A stretch of 44,068 bases of DNA, taken from NCBI GenBank assembly GCA_016219875.1, contig JACRJZ010000121.1, forward strand, positions 1 to 44,068, written 5' to 3'. Origin of the DNA: Verrucomicrobiota bacterium (lineage in GTDB: Bacteria > Verrucomicrobiota > Verrucomicrobiia > Limisphaerales > JACRJZ01). Below are positions 16,095 through 25,458 of this stretch, piece after piece. Below the pieces are notes generated by a model, which worked only from the letters and a program-made list of their open reading frames with translations, did not search any database and was not told the DNA's origin. Positions within the stretch are counted from its first letter, which is position 1; the number at the start of each line of letters is the position of its first letter. The translations under genes and the position numbers were made by a program.

Positions 16095-18191
16095 ATGACG
16101 GATGCATCGTCAGACCTCGCTTCTTCCGGCAGGCGGGGACAGGGCTTGCTCGGCTTGATTCTTTTTTTGAGTTTGGCCGCGTTTCCCCTCCAGATGATCC
16201 GGGGCGAGGAGCCGGAGCCTGCTCTGGACCGGCTCAAGAAACTCAGTCTCGCGGAATTGTTGGAAGTAAAGGTGGCGACCGTTTATGGCGCCTCCAAGCA
16301 CGAGCAGAAAACCACCGAGGCGCCTTCCTCCGTCAGCATCGTCACGCAGGACGACATCAAAAAGCACGGCCACCGGACGCTGGCGGACATCCTCAACAGC
16401 CTCCGTGGCTTCTACGTCACCTACGACCGGGGCTACAGCTACATGGGCGTGCGGGGCTTCAACCGGCCGGGCGATTTTGGCGGGCGGGTGTTGCTGATGG
16501 TGGACGGGCACCGGCTCAATGACGCGGGCGCTGACACGGCCCCCAGCGGCACCGATTTCCCGCTGGACGTGGACCTGATTGACCGGGTGGAGGTCATCCG
16601 CGGTCCCGGCTCCTCCCTCTACGGCAATAATGCCTTCTTTGCGGTGGTCAACGTCATCACCCGCCGCGGGCGTGATTTCGACGGCGCCGAGCTTTCCGGC
16701 TCCTACGGCAGCTTCGACACCTGGACAGGCCGGGCGAGCTACGGCCAACGCTTCACTAACGGCTTGGAATTCCTGGTCTCGGGCACGCTCTATGACAGCC
16801 TGGGACAGGATCGCCTGAGCTTTCCGGAGTTCGTGGCGGAGAATCTGGACGGCAGTTGGGCGCGCCAAGTGTTTGCCAGCATTTCTTACAAGGACTTCAG
16901 CCTGCAAGGCGGCTTTTCGCGTCGGCAGAAAGACTGGCCCACGGCCGCCTATTACACGATCCCGAATTCCCAAGCCCCGCGTCTTTTCACCAGGGACGAA
17001 CGGGCTTACGCGGATCTGACCTTCCAGCGCGAATGCGGCGACGAGTGGCTTGTGGCGGCCCGCGGGTATTGCGACCATTTCCAATTCGATGGCTACTACC
17101 CGTACGATTACGACGCCGACCCGCTGACCACGCCGACCGTCAATCGGGACTTGGGCATCTCCACTTCGGCCGGCTTGGATGTATCCGTGAACAAGACTTT
17201 GTGGGACAGTCATCAGCTCACGGCCGGTGGAGAATGGCGGCACGATTTCGAACTCGGCGGGGGGAATTGGGATGTGGATCCTCCTGCCACTTACGCGGCC
17301 TTGAGCCGGAGCGCCGACAACCTGGGACTCTATGCGCAGGACGAATGGAGGATCCGGAAGAACCTCATTGTGAACGCGGGGGTGCGCTATGACCACTACA
17401 GCGGCTTCGGATGCACGGTGAACCCGCGCGCCGCCGTGATTTACAGCCCGTGGGAGCCCAGCTCGTTCAAGTTCCTCTACGGTCAGGCGTTCCGCGCTCC
17501 GAATGTTTACGAACTGTATTATGAGAGCCTCGGCACCCGAGCCAATCCCGGTCTGCAGCCGGAGACGATCCGGTCCTACGAACTGGTCTGGGAACAGCGC
17601 TTCGGCCCGCACTGGCGCACGAGCGTTTCGGCTTTCTGGAATGACGTGGATGGCCTGATCAATCAGGACGTGGATCCCGGAGCGGACTTGGTTTCCCCGG
17701 ACGACGACCGGTTGTTCTTCAACAATGTGGGTTCCGCGGTGGCGCGCGGGATTGAACTGGAGGTGGAGGGCAAGCTGCCGGGGCGATGGCGCGGGCTGGC
17801 CAGTTACACGTTTGCCGACACCCAGGACGGAACCAGCCGGCAGCGGTTAAACAACTCGCCCCAACACTTGGCCAAACTGAACCTGAGCGTGCCGCTGTGG
17901 CGTGAAAAGATCTTCGCCAGCCTCGAATTGCAGGCCATGAGCCGCCGCGAGACGGTGACCGGGAACACGTCCGCCCCCTATGCCATCGCCAACTTCACGC
18001 TCTTCAGCCGCGAACTGGTCAAGGGCCTCGAACTCTCGGCCAGCCTCTACAACCTTCTCGACCAGCGCTACACCCACCCGGTTTCGGTGGACTTCGGTTA
18101 CATCGGACCCATCTCGGGCAATCCCGTCGTGCTGGACACGGTGCGGCAGGACGGACGGAGTTTCCGCGTAAAACTGACCTATCGCTTCTGA
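16095..18191 (+). CDS. TonB-dependent receptor 1 of signalling cluster 1
   Basis: A 698-residue outer-membrane receptor: signal peptide (LLGLILFLSLAAFPLQ), short N-terminal region, plug domain, and 22-stranded-type barrel ending in the C-terminal Phe (FRVKLTYRF). The region after the signal, LKKLSLAELLEVKVATVYGA, contains the probable TonB-contacting segment (KVATVYGAS). The plug shows APSSVSIVTQDDIKKHGHRT, LNSLRGFYVTYDRGYSYMGV and RVEVIRGPGSSLYGNNA. There is no STN domain. The ATG at 16095 is chosen because it gives a normal signal peptide; the frame is open to 15969. The second receptor follows after 19 bases. A classic iron siderophore is not indicated; the ligand is unknown. The context (YfiR-like protein and kinase downstream) suggests a sensory role. 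Confidence 0.93.
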   Translation: MTDASSDLASSGRRGQGLLGLILFLSLAAFPLQMIRGEEPEPALDRLKKLSLAELLEVKVATVYGASKHEQKTTEAPSSVSIVTQDDIKKHGHRTLADILNSLRGFYVTYDRGYSYMGVRGFNRPGDFGGRVLLMVDGHRLNDAGADTAPSGTDFPLDVDLIDRVEVIRGPGSSLYGNNAFFAVVNVITRRGRDFDGAELSGSYGSFDTWTGRASYGQRFTNGLEFLVSGTLYDSLGQDRLSFPEFVAENLDGSWARQVFASISYKDFSLQGGFSRRQKDWPTAAYYTIPNSQAPRLFTRDERAYADLTFQRECGDEWLVAARGYCDHFQFDGYYPYDYDADPLTTPTVNRDLGISTSAGLDVSVNKTLWDSHQLTAGGEWRHDFELGGGNWDVDPPATYAALSRSADNLGLYAQDEWRIRKNLIVNAGVRYDHYSGFGCTVNPRAAVIYSPWEPSSFKFLYGQAFRAPNVYELYYESLGTRANPGLQPETIRSYELVWEQRFGPHWRTSVSAFWNDVDGLINQDVDPGADLVSPDDDRLFFNNVGSAVARGIELEVEGKLPGRWRGLASYTFADTQDGTSRQRLNNSPQHLAKLNLSVPLWREKIFASLELQAMSRRETVTGNTSAPYAIANFTLFSRELVKGLELSASLYNLLDQRYTHPVSVDFGYIGPISGNPVVLDTVRQDGRSFRVKLTYRF

Positions 18192-18210
18192 CCTCGAACT
18201 CACTGCTGAA

Positions 18211-20265
18211 GTGCCAACACCATCCATCATCACATCCTCACAGAGAGCGCGAGGCCTTGCGCTGGCGATGTCGCTGGCGCTCTGTGGTGCCGGAACGAGT
18301 GGACAGAATGTGGAGCCCTCCACCAACGCCGTTCTTCAGCAACTCAAGAAGCTCAGCCTGGAAGAACTGATGGAACTCAAGGTGGCCACCGTGTATGCCG
18401 CCTCGAAACGGGAGCAGAAGACCACTGAAGCGCCCGCATCGGTGAGCATCGTAACCTCCGACGACATCCAGAAGTTCGGGCATCGAACGCTGGCCGACGT
18501 GTTGCGGAGCGTGCGCGGCTTCTACGTCACCTACGATCGCAGCTATTCCTACATCGGCGTGCGGGGCGTCAGCCGTCCTGGTGACTATGGCGGCCGGGTG
18601 CTGGTGCTCATCAATGGCCATCGCCTGAACGACCCGATTTACAATGAAGCCTTCAATGGCGGCGAATTCCCGCTGGACATGGATTTGGTGGATCGCGTGG
18701 AAGTCGTGCGCGGGCCGGGCCATTCGCTTTACGGCGACAACGCTTTCCTGGCCGTCATCAACGTCGTTCCGAAGACGGGCGCTCAGGTCAATGGCTGGGA
18801 AGCATCGACCACCGCCGCCAGCTACGACACCTACTCGGGGCGGCTCAGCTACGGGACGCGCACGAAAGCGGGCCTGGAGTTCCTGCTCTCCGGCACCTTC
18901 CTCGACAGTGGTGGCCACGACCGGCTTCACTATTCTGAATTCGCCGACGTGAACAACGGCGTGGCCGAGCACCTCGACGGCGAGACGGTCAAGCAACTCT
19001 TCGCCGCGCTGTCGTATCACGACTTCTCCCTGTCGGGCTTCTTTGGCGAGCGGCACAAGGATGTGCCCACCGCCGAGTACGAAGCGGTCTTCAACCAAGG
19101 GCCGAACTTCAATCGCGATCAGCGCTGGGGGCTGGAGGCGAAGTTCGAGCGGGACCTCGGCGACGACTGGCACCTGCTGTCCCGGCTCTTTCTTGACCGT
19201 TACGAATATCGAGGCGCCGGACCGTATGAGTCGGAAGACCCAGCCGATCCCTGGGTGCTCAACCGCGACCTGGAGGAAACCTGGTTCTGGGGCGCCGAGG
19301 CCGAAGTCAGCCGGACGTTCTTCAACCACCACCAACTGGCCTTGGGCGTCGATTTTCGCCACGATCCCGAAGTGCGCCAACGCAATTGGGACTATTACGA
19401 TCCGGTCGTCCTGAACGTGGATGCTCAAAGCCCCACGCACGAAGTGGGGGTTTACCTCCAGGACGAGTTCGCGGTGCGCACCAACCTCACGCTCTCGGCG
19501 GCGGTCCGCTACGACTACTTCTCCTCCTTTGGCAGCACGGTGAATCCGCGCGCCGGCGTCATCTACCAACCGGTGCGCGACACCACCCTCAAGTTCCTTT
19601 ATGCGCAAGCGTTCCGGTCGCCGAACGCTTACGAGCGGGACTACACGATCGCAGGGTACGTGGGCAATCCACGCCTCCAGCCCGAGCGGAACCAGTCTTA
19701 CGAATTGATTTGGGAACAGGCTGTGGGCCGCCACTGGCGCACCAGTGCTTCGTTGTTCCTCCATGACATGACCGACTTCATCACGCCGGTGCAGGACGAC
19801 CTGGGGAACTTCACCTTCGCCAACCTGGACGCCGTGCGTTCGCGGGGGGCGGAGGTCGAGGTCGAGGGCCGTTGGGCGCGCGGCTTGAGCACCCGCTTTT
19901 CCTACACCTTCGCTGACGTGCAGGAGCGGAGTCCGGTCACCGGGCCAGGCACACCCGCCAACTCGCCGCGGCACCTGGCCAAGGCCGCGCTGTCCATTCC
20001 GCTGTATCAGGAGAAGATTTTCGCCAGCCTCGAATTGCAGGGCCTGTCCAGCCGGCTCACGGTCCAAGACGACGAAATGCCCGGCTTCGTGACCGCCAAC
20101 CTCACGCTCTTCAGCCGCGAACTGATCAAGAACCTCGAAATCTCCGCCAGCCTCTACAATGTGTTCGACCGGCGCTATCGCGATCCAGTCGCCGGCGATT
20201 TCCGCCAGCCTGCCATTGAACAGGATGGCCGCACCTTCCGCGTGAAGCTCACGTACCGTTTTTGA
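18211..20265 (+). CDS. TonB-dependent receptor 2 of signalling cluster 1
   Basis: A 684-residue paralogue of the preceding receptor, with the same order of parts: signal peptide (GLALAMSLALCGAGTSG), TonB-contact-like ELMELKVATVYAAS, plug (APASVSIVTSDDIQKFGHRT; RVEVVRGPGHSLYGDNA) and barrel ending FRVKLTYRF. The start is a GTG at 18211, 19 bases after the stop of receptor 1; an internal start would shorten the signal peptide. It stops 4 bases before the YfiR-like gene, so translation is probably coupled. Two adjacent receptors with one YfiR/kinase set may mean two ligands, or a heteromeric input, for one signalling chain. Confidence 0.92.
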   Translation: MPTPSIITSSQRARGLALAMSLALCGAGTSGQNVEPSTNAVLQQLKKLSLEELMELKVATVYAASKREQKTTEAPASVSIVTSDDIQKFGHRTLADVLRSVRGFYVTYDRSYSYIGVRGVSRPGDYGGRVLVLINGHRLNDPIYNEAFNGGEFPLDMDLVDRVEVVRGPGHSLYGDNAFLAVINVVPKTGAQVNGWEASTTAASYDTYSGRLSYGTRTKAGLEFLLSGTFLDSGGHDRLHYSEFADVNNGVAEHLDGETVKQLFAALSYHDFSLSGFFGERHKDVPTAEYEAVFNQGPNFNRDQRWGLEAKFERDLGDDWHLLSRLFLDRYEYRGAGPYESEDPADPWVLNRDLEETWFWGAEAEVSRTFFNHHQLALGVDFRHDPEVRQRNWDYYDPVVLNVDAQSPTHEVGVYLQDEFAVRTNLTLSAAVRYDYFSSFGSTVNPRAGVIYQPVRDTTLKFLYAQAFRSPNAYERDYTIAGYVGNPRLQPERNQSYELIWEQAVGRHWRTSASLFLHDMTDFITPVQDDLGNFTFANLDAVRSRGAEVEVEGRWARGLSTRFSYTFADVQERSPVTGPGTPANSPRHLAKAALSIPLYQEKIFASLELQGLSSRLTVQDDEMPGFVTANLTLFSRELIKNLEISASLYNVFDRRYRDPVAGDFRQPAIEQDGRTFRVKLTYRF

Positions 20266-20269
20266 AACG

Positions 20270-20896
20270 ATGAGCCGTCACGCCCCAGTCTTGTTGCCTG
20301 AAGAAACGCCCACCCGCGTGCCGCGGCGGACGGCGTTGGCCAAGCTCGTTGGCTTCGCTCTGCGGCTCGTTGTCGCGCTGACTTTCTTGTCCGAGCTGAC
20401 GGCGACAGCGGCCCCCAGCCCGACGGAATACCAGGTCAAGGCCACGTTCCTGTTCCACTTCACCCATTTCGTGGAGTGGCCCGCCCGGGCGTTTGCGGCC
20501 ACCAACGCCCCACTGACGATCGGCCTCCTCGGGACGGATCCCTTCGGCGAAGCGCTGGACAGCGCCGTGGCCGGAGAAACCGTCAACGGGCACAAACTGG
20601 TGGTCAAGCGCCTGGCCTCGACCAACGAGTTGGCCGGGTGCCACCTGCTCTTTCTCGGATCGGCGGAGCCGGCCTTTGTGGACTCCGTGCTCGACGCCGT
20701 GAAAAGTCTCCCTCTGTTGACGGTGAGTGAGACGGACCGGTTTTGCCAGCACGGGGGAATGATCCGGCTCTACATGGCGGACAACAAGGTCAAGTTCGAC
20801 GCCAACCGCAACGCCGCCGTCCAAGCCGGGCTGAGAATGAGTTCGAAGATGCTGAATCTCCCGAGCGTGAAGCTCATCGAAAGCGAACGCCCGTGA
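20270..20896 (+). CDS. YfiR-like periplasmic signalling protein (DUF4154)
   Basis: A 208-residue YfiR-family protein. In Pseudomonas, YfiR is a periplasmic repressor that binds the CHASE8 domain of the cyclase YfiN. Here there is an N-terminal signal or anchor (about residues 24-48). The mature domain begins PTEYQVKATFLFHFTHFVEWP and contains the family motifs LTIGLLGTDPFGEAL, CHLLFLGS, LLTVSETDRFCQHGGMIRLY and AGLRMSSKMLNL. Two cysteines (CHLLF and FCQHGG) are in the mature domain and could form a disulfide. The start is 4 bases after receptor 2 and the stop is close to the kinase gene, making an operon. The partner is inferred to be the downstream CHASE8 kinase. Confidence 0.9.
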   Translation: MSRHAPVLLPEETPTRVPRRTALAKLVGFALRLVVALTFLSELTATAAPSPTEYQVKATFLFHFTHFVEWPARAFAATNAPLTIGLLGTDPFGEALDSAVAGETVNGHKLVVKRLASTNELAGCHLLFLGSAEPAFVDSVLDAVKSLPLLTVSETDRFCQHGGMIRLYMADNKVKFDANRNAAVQAGLRMSSKMLNLPSVKLIESERP

Positions 20897-20907
20897 ATCC
20901 TGCCACG

Positions 20908-22695
20908 ATGAGGAACTCTTCCCAGGAAACCTCCGAAGAGACGGCCGCCCCGCCGCCGGCGGCGACGGCAGTGCCGGCGGGCCGTCCGGCTGAAAGCGGG
21001 AAGCCGCTCGCGCCTCAACTTGCTCCGGAGAATGGCCGACACAACGGGACACCGTTCGCGGGCCGGGGCATGAATTTTTTCCGAAACCTCCCGATCAAGC
21101 GCAAGGTCATCCTGGTGGTCGTGCTGTCCAGCATGCTCACCCTGTTGATGGCCTCTTGCGCCATGTTTGCGTTTCAGTGGTTCACGACCCGGGCGATGAT
21201 CACCCGCGACCTGATGACGCAAGCGGAGATCATCGCCGCCAACAGCGCCGGAGCGCTGCGCTTCAAGGATCCGGACGCCGCCAACGAAATCCTGGCGTCG
21301 CTCCAGGCCAAACCCCGCATCCTCTCGGCTTGTCTCTATCTGCCGGATCACAGCCTGTTCGCCCGTTACGGGCGGGCCGAGGACCGCCAGCCCCTGGCCA
21401 GCGAGCGATGGCCGGATGGCTTTCATTTTCATGGACCACACCTGCTGCTGTTCCAGCCCGTCGTCCACGATCACAAACGGGCCGCGACCTTGTTCCTGCG
21501 GTTCGACTTCGACGCCATGCAACGGGAGATGACCAAGCCCTACCTGTCGATCCTGATCCTGATTGTCCTGGCTTCCTTGTTGGTGGCGCTGGTGCTTTCC
21601 ACCACGCTCCAGCGCCTCATCTCCGAGCCGGTGCTGAGTCTGGCCACCACCGCCCGCAGCGTGGCGGAACAGAAGGATTATTCCGTCCGGGCCAAACTTC
21701 AGAGCACGGATGAACTCGGCCTGCTCACGCGGGCCTTCAACCACATGCTCGCCCAGATCCAGGCCGATGACGCCGCCGTGCGCACCGCCAACCTGAACCT
21801 GCAAAGCGAGGTGGCGGAACGACAGCGCACCCAGGCCCGGCTGGAAGACATGCACCGGCAGATGCTGGACGCCTCGCGCAAAGCCGGCATGGCCGAGGTG
21901 GCCACCGGCGTGCTCCACAACGTGGGCAACATTCTCAACAGCATCAACGTCTCCGCCACCCTGGCCGTGGACCACCTGCGGCAGTCGAAAATTGCCAGCC
22001 TGCCCAAGTTGTCCCGCCTGTTCGCGGACCACGCCGCAGACCTCGGTCCCTTCCTCACCCAGGACGAGAAAGGCCGCCAATTGCCCGCCTACATTGCCAC
22101 GCTCTCGGAACACCTGGTCGAGTCACAGCGGTATTTGCTGAACGAACTCGAATCACTCCGCCGCAACCTCGATCACGTCAAAGGCATCGTTGCCATGCAA
22201 CAGAGCTACGCCAAGGTGTCCGGCGTGGTGGAGCAGGTCGCGATGGCGGAGTTGGTGGACGACGCCCTCAAGCTCAGCAGCGCGGCGTTGCTTCGACAGG
22301 GCGTGGAAGTGCGCCGGGACTACGCCGACGTGCCGCTCGTCTCCGTCGATAAACACAAGGTGCTCCAGATCGTCATCAACCTGCTCAGCAACGCGCGGCA
22401 GGCCCTCAAGGACCCCGGGCAGCGCGACAAACGGCTTCAGTTGCGCCTCGGCCTGAACGGGAGCCAAAGGGTCCGTTTGCAGGTCATCGACAATGGCGTG
22501 GGCATTCCCCCGGAAAACCTCACCCGCATCTTCGCTCACGGCTTCACGACGCGGACCGATGGCCACGGCTTCGGCCTGCACAGTTCGGCGCTGGCTGCGA
22601 TGGAATTGGGCGGGTCCCTCACCGGCCACAGCGACGGCCCCGGGACCGGGGCCACCTTCACCCTGGAGTTGCCGCTGAACACGGAAGGAGCTTAG
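20908..22695 (+). CDS. CHASE8-HAMP sensor histidine kinase
   Basis: A 595-residue inner-membrane kinase. TM1 is about residues 67-93, and the periplasmic domain (95-210) has CHASE8 features (AEIIAANSAGALRFKDPDAA, ILSACLYLPDHSLFARYG), as in YfiN. TM2 is 213-233, HAMP about 234-287, then a coiled coil. The H box has His337 in VLHNVGNILNSIN, the ATPase N box is NLLSNARQAL (about 491), and the G boxes are DNGVGIP and GHGFGLHSS. The phosphoacceptor motif HNVGN differs from the usual HE...P. The start is uncertain. ATG 20908 is 11 bases after the YfiR stop. ATG 21070 (MNFFRNLPIKRK) matches the start of the paralogue at 30116, and the 54 residues between are low-complexity Pro/Ala/Gly, so 21070 may be the true start. 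Confidence 0.9.
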   Translation: MRNSSQETSEETAAPPPAATAVPAGRPAESGKPLAPQLAPENGRHNGTPFAGRGMNFFRNLPIKRKVILVVVLSSMLTLLMASCAMFAFQWFTTRAMITRDLMTQAEIIAANSAGALRFKDPDAANEILASLQAKPRILSACLYLPDHSLFARYGRAEDRQPLASERWPDGFHFHGPHLLLFQPVVHDHKRAATLFLRFDFDAMQREMTKPYLSILILIVLASLLVALVLSTTLQRLISEPVLSLATTARSVAEQKDYSVRAKLQSTDELGLLTRAFNHMLAQIQADDAAVRTANLNLQSEVAERQRTQARLEDMHRQMLDASRKAGMAEVATGVLHNVGNILNSINVSATLAVDHLRQSKIASLPKLSRLFADHAADLGPFLTQDEKGRQLPAYIATLSEHLVESQRYLLNELESLRRNLDHVKGIVAMQQSYAKVSGVVEQVAMAELVDDALKLSSAALLRQGVEVRRDYADVPLVSVDKHKVLQIVINLLSNARQALKDPGQRDKRLQLRLGLNGSQRVRLQVIDNGVGIPPENLTRIFAHGFTTRTDGHGFGLHSSALAAMELGGSLTGHSDGPGTGATFTLELPLNTEGA

Positions 22696-22720
22696 GAAAC
22701 GATGAACCTCCGACAAAACC

Positions 22721-22814
22721 GTAGCAGCCGACGTGAGGAGGCTCCGTTCAGCAAATCCACAATCCGCAATCTGCAATCCGCAATTGATGTGAGCCTCCTT
22801 ACGTCGGCTGCTAC
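22721..22814. repeat. REPIN-like element D (GTAGCAGCC family) with heptad loop
   Basis: Arms of 24 bases (22721-22744, 22791-22814) match at 23 positions and are the same family as 13925-14010. The loop has four heptamers at 22754-22781: AATCCAC, AATCCGC, AATCTGC, AATCCGC. It lies inside the signalling operon, between the sensor kinase and the hybrid kinase. Confidence 0.9.
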
Positions 22815-22833
22815 AGGACCTTGAAACCGCCCT

Positions 22834-25032
22834 ATGAATATGGACCGACCTCGCACTGAGTTGAACCACCGCATCCTCGTCATCGACGACAACGCCGCCA
22901 TCCACGAGGATTTCAGGAAGATCCTCTGTAGCGCCCTGGTGCATCGCCCTGCGCTGGATGCCGCCGAGGAAGCGTTGTTCGGGGACCAGCCGGCCACCCA
23001 AGAGCAGGTTTGCTTCGAGATTGATTCTGCTTTTCAAGGGCGCGAGGGGCTGGACAAGGTGCGACTCGCGATGGACGAGGGGCGGCCTTACGCGATGGCG
23101 TTTGTCGATGTGCGCATGCCGCCCGGCTGGGACGGGATCGAAACCATTGGCCACTTGTGGCGTCAGTATCCCGAACTCCAGATCGTGATCTGCACCGCTT
23201 ACTCGGACTTCTCCTGGGACGAGATCGTCCGCCGGCTGGGGAAGTCGGACAGCATGGTGATCCTCAAGAAACCATTCGACAACGTGGAGGTGCTGCAACT
23301 GGCCCATGCCCTGACGAAGAAATGGTTTCTCGCGCAACAGGCGCGGTATCAGTTCGATGACCTCGACCGCCTGGTGGGCGTGCGCACCCGCGAACTTCAG
23401 GAGGCCAACGAGCGGCTGCAGAAGGAAATCGGCGAGCGCCGGCTCGTGGAAGGGGCCTTGCGCTTCTCGGAGGAGCGGTTCTCCAAGGCTTTCCAGGCCA
23501 GCCCCATTCCCATGGCCATCGAGCGGATGGCCGATCAGGTCTATGTCGATGTGAACGACGCCTTCCTCAAAATGACTTCTTTGCCGCGGGCGGAGATCGT
23601 TGGGCAAGAGCCGAAGCAGTTCCAAATTCACGTTGATCCGACCGTCCCTGGCTCCCTCCTGGCGCGGTTGAAGGAAACCGGCTCCCTGAGAAACCAGGAA
23701 TGCACGCTGCATACGAAGACGGGCGAAAAGCGCTCCGCTTTGGTCTCCGCGGAGGCCTTCGACTTAGCCGAGGAACCGCATGTTCTGCTCATCATGCAGG
23801 ACATCACCGAACGGCTCAGCCTGGAGAGCCAGTTGCGGCAGGCCCAGAAAATGGAAGCCGTGGGCCAGCTCGCCGCCGGCGTGGCGCATGACTTCAACAA
23901 CATCCTCACCATCATTCAGGGCCACGCCAGCCTCCTGCTCGCCAGCGCCAGTCTCGGCCGGCACATGGCCGAGTCCATCAAACAAGTGTCCACCGCCGCG
24001 GACCGCGCCGCAGCCTTGACCCGCCAATTGTTGGCCTTCAGCCGAAAACAGGTCATGCAGCCCAAAGCGCTGGACCTGAATGATCTCATCCGCCAGCTCA
24101 CCAAAATGCTCCAACGCCTGATTGGCGAGCACATCACGCTCGACTGCGAACTCTCGGCGGAGCCGTTGCGGGTCTTCGCCGACTACGGCTGCATGGAACA
24201 AGTCCTCGTCAACCTCGCCGTCAACGCCCGCGACGCCATGCCCAACGGAGGACGCCTCACCATCCGCAGCGGAGCGCTGGTCATCGATGCCCAGAGCACG
24301 GCCCGGCATCCCGAGGCCGCGCCGGGCCGGGTGGCGGGCGTCTCCGTCACAGACACGGGCTGCGGCATGTCATCCGACGTGTTGGGGCGCATCTTCGAGC
24401 CGTTCTTCACCACCAAAGATGTCGGCAAAGGCACGGGCCTGGGTCTGGCCACGGTGTACGGCATTTTGCGCCAGCACGACGGCTGGATCGAAGTCACGAG
24501 CCAAGAAGGCCAAGGCTCCGCGTTCACGTTCTACGTGCCGCTGACGGAGAAGCCGTCCGAGGCCGCACCGATCCGGACGACGAGCACGGCCGACCGGGGC
24601 AGCAACGAGCGCATCCTCGTGGTGGAGGACGAGAAGCCGCTGCGGGAACTGATCTGCGGCGCGCTCCGCAGCCGCGGCTATCAGGTTTCCGCCGCTCAGG
24701 ACGGCGGCGAAGCCCTCAACGTGTGGCAGACCGAGAAGGGGCAGTTCGACTTGCTGCTCACCGACATGGTCATGCCCAACGGCATCTCCGGGGGCCGCCT
24801 CGCCACCCGTCTCCGGTCGGACCAGCCCGCGCTACAAGTCATCTACATCAGCGGCTACTGCATGGAACTCGCCGACCGGGAACTCTTGCAGGGCGATCAC
24901 TGCGCCTTTCTCGCCAAGCCGTTTGACGTTCACCGACTGGCCGCCCTCGTTCGAGAGCGTCTGGACCGGCGAAACCACGCCGGCGGCCCGCGCTCGGAAC
25001 GCGAGGAAACCGTCGCGAGTGCTGAACCCTGA
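22834..25032 (+). CDS. Hybrid histidine kinase, REC-PAS-HisKA-HATPase-REC (cluster 1)
   Basis: A 732-residue soluble hybrid kinase. The first receiver (about 10-165) has the acidic pair D18/D19, acceptor D92 in AFVDVRMPP and K146. It carries an insertion of about 30 residues (33-62) between the first helix and the acceptor strand. A coiled coil (about 170-205) and PAS (about 207-325) follow. The kinase core has His352 (GVAHDFNNIL) and the ATP lid FFTTKDVGKGTGLGLA. The second receiver is about 592-715, with acceptor D644 (LLTDMVMP) and K in FLAKPFD. There is no DNA-binding or GGDEF domain. It lies 138 bases after the sensor kinase, across a REPIN-like element, and is probably its phosphotransfer partner. 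Output must go to a protein encoded elsewhere. Confidence 0.93.
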   Translation: MNMDRPRTELNHRILVIDDNAAIHEDFRKILCSALVHRPALDAAEEALFGDQPATQEQVCFEIDSAFQGREGLDKVRLAMDEGRPYAMAFVDVRMPPGWDGIETIGHLWRQYPELQIVICTAYSDFSWDEIVRRLGKSDSMVILKKPFDNVEVLQLAHALTKKWFLAQQARYQFDDLDRLVGVRTRELQEANERLQKEIGERRLVEGALRFSEERFSKAFQASPIPMAIERMADQVYVDVNDAFLKMTSLPRAEIVGQEPKQFQIHVDPTVPGSLLARLKETGSLRNQECTLHTKTGEKRSALVSAEAFDLAEEPHVLLIMQDITERLSLESQLRQAQKMEAVGQLAAGVAHDFNNILTIIQGHASLLLASASLGRHMAESIKQVSTAADRAAALTRQLLAFSRKQVMQPKALDLNDLIRQLTKMLQRLIGEHITLDCELSAEPLRVFADYGCMEQVLVNLAVNARDAMPNGGRLTIRSGALVIDAQSTARHPEAAPGRVAGVSVTDTGCGMSSDVLGRIFEPFFTTKDVGKGTGLGLATVYGILRQHDGWIEVTSQEGQGSAFTFYVPLTEKPSEAAPIRTTSTADRGSNERILVVEDEKPLRELICGALRSRGYQVSAAQDGGEALNVWQTEKGQFDLLLTDMVMPNGISGGRLATRLRSDQPALQVIYISGYCMELADRELLQGDHCAFLAKPFDVHRLAALVRERLDRRNHAGGPRSEREETVASAEP

Positions 25033-25458
25033 AGTCCGAAACGGACCCGACACAGCGCTCCCAAATTCGGAAGCGCGTTTGAAGAATCGTAACGACCGCT
25101 CGGCCGAGACACCACGACGTCAGCAAAGTCTTGAGAGCGCCGGACGCAACTCGGCACTACCGCCGTAGCGCAGACATTCCGGTCTGCCGTAGCGCAGGCT
25201 TTCCAGCCTGCGGGCGTGCGAACGATTCGGCCGTCCGCATCGTGGCGGACGGCCGGTCGACAAGAATGTCGGCGCAACGGCAGGCTGGAAAGCCTGCGCT
25301 GCGACGGTGGCGTCCGGTTGCGCCCGAGAGCGCCTCTCGCCCGAGCCTTTCCTTGCCCGCCCGCCGGCGCTCCTCTACGTTGCCGCCGTGAGAACGCAAT
25401 CGCCCGACATCAGTGCGGCAGCCGCGGCAGCCGGGAGCCGGCGCTGACTCCTCATCGC
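25033..25458. other. Intergenic region with REP cluster
   Basis: About 425 bases between the hybrid kinase and the HAD-Nudix gene. It contains the REP cluster (25165-25306). I see no gene in the rest. The HAD frame is open upstream to 25216 but runs through the repeats, so the upstream codons are unlikely to be used. Confidence 0.5.
25165..25306. repeat. Cluster of REP-like hairpins (GTAGCGCAG family)
   Basis: Two forward units have a GTAGC foot and a hairpin: 25165-25187 (GCAGAC/GTCTGC) and 25189-25211 (GCAGGCT-TTCC-AGCCTGC). A perfect 10-bp stem follows at 25229-25254 (GGCCGTCCGC). An inverted unit, 25280-25297 (GCAGGCT-GGAA-AGCCTGC), ends in a degenerate foot (GCTGCGAC in place of GCTAC). 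It is the same hairpin family as the cluster at 32116-32267. Confidence 0.85.
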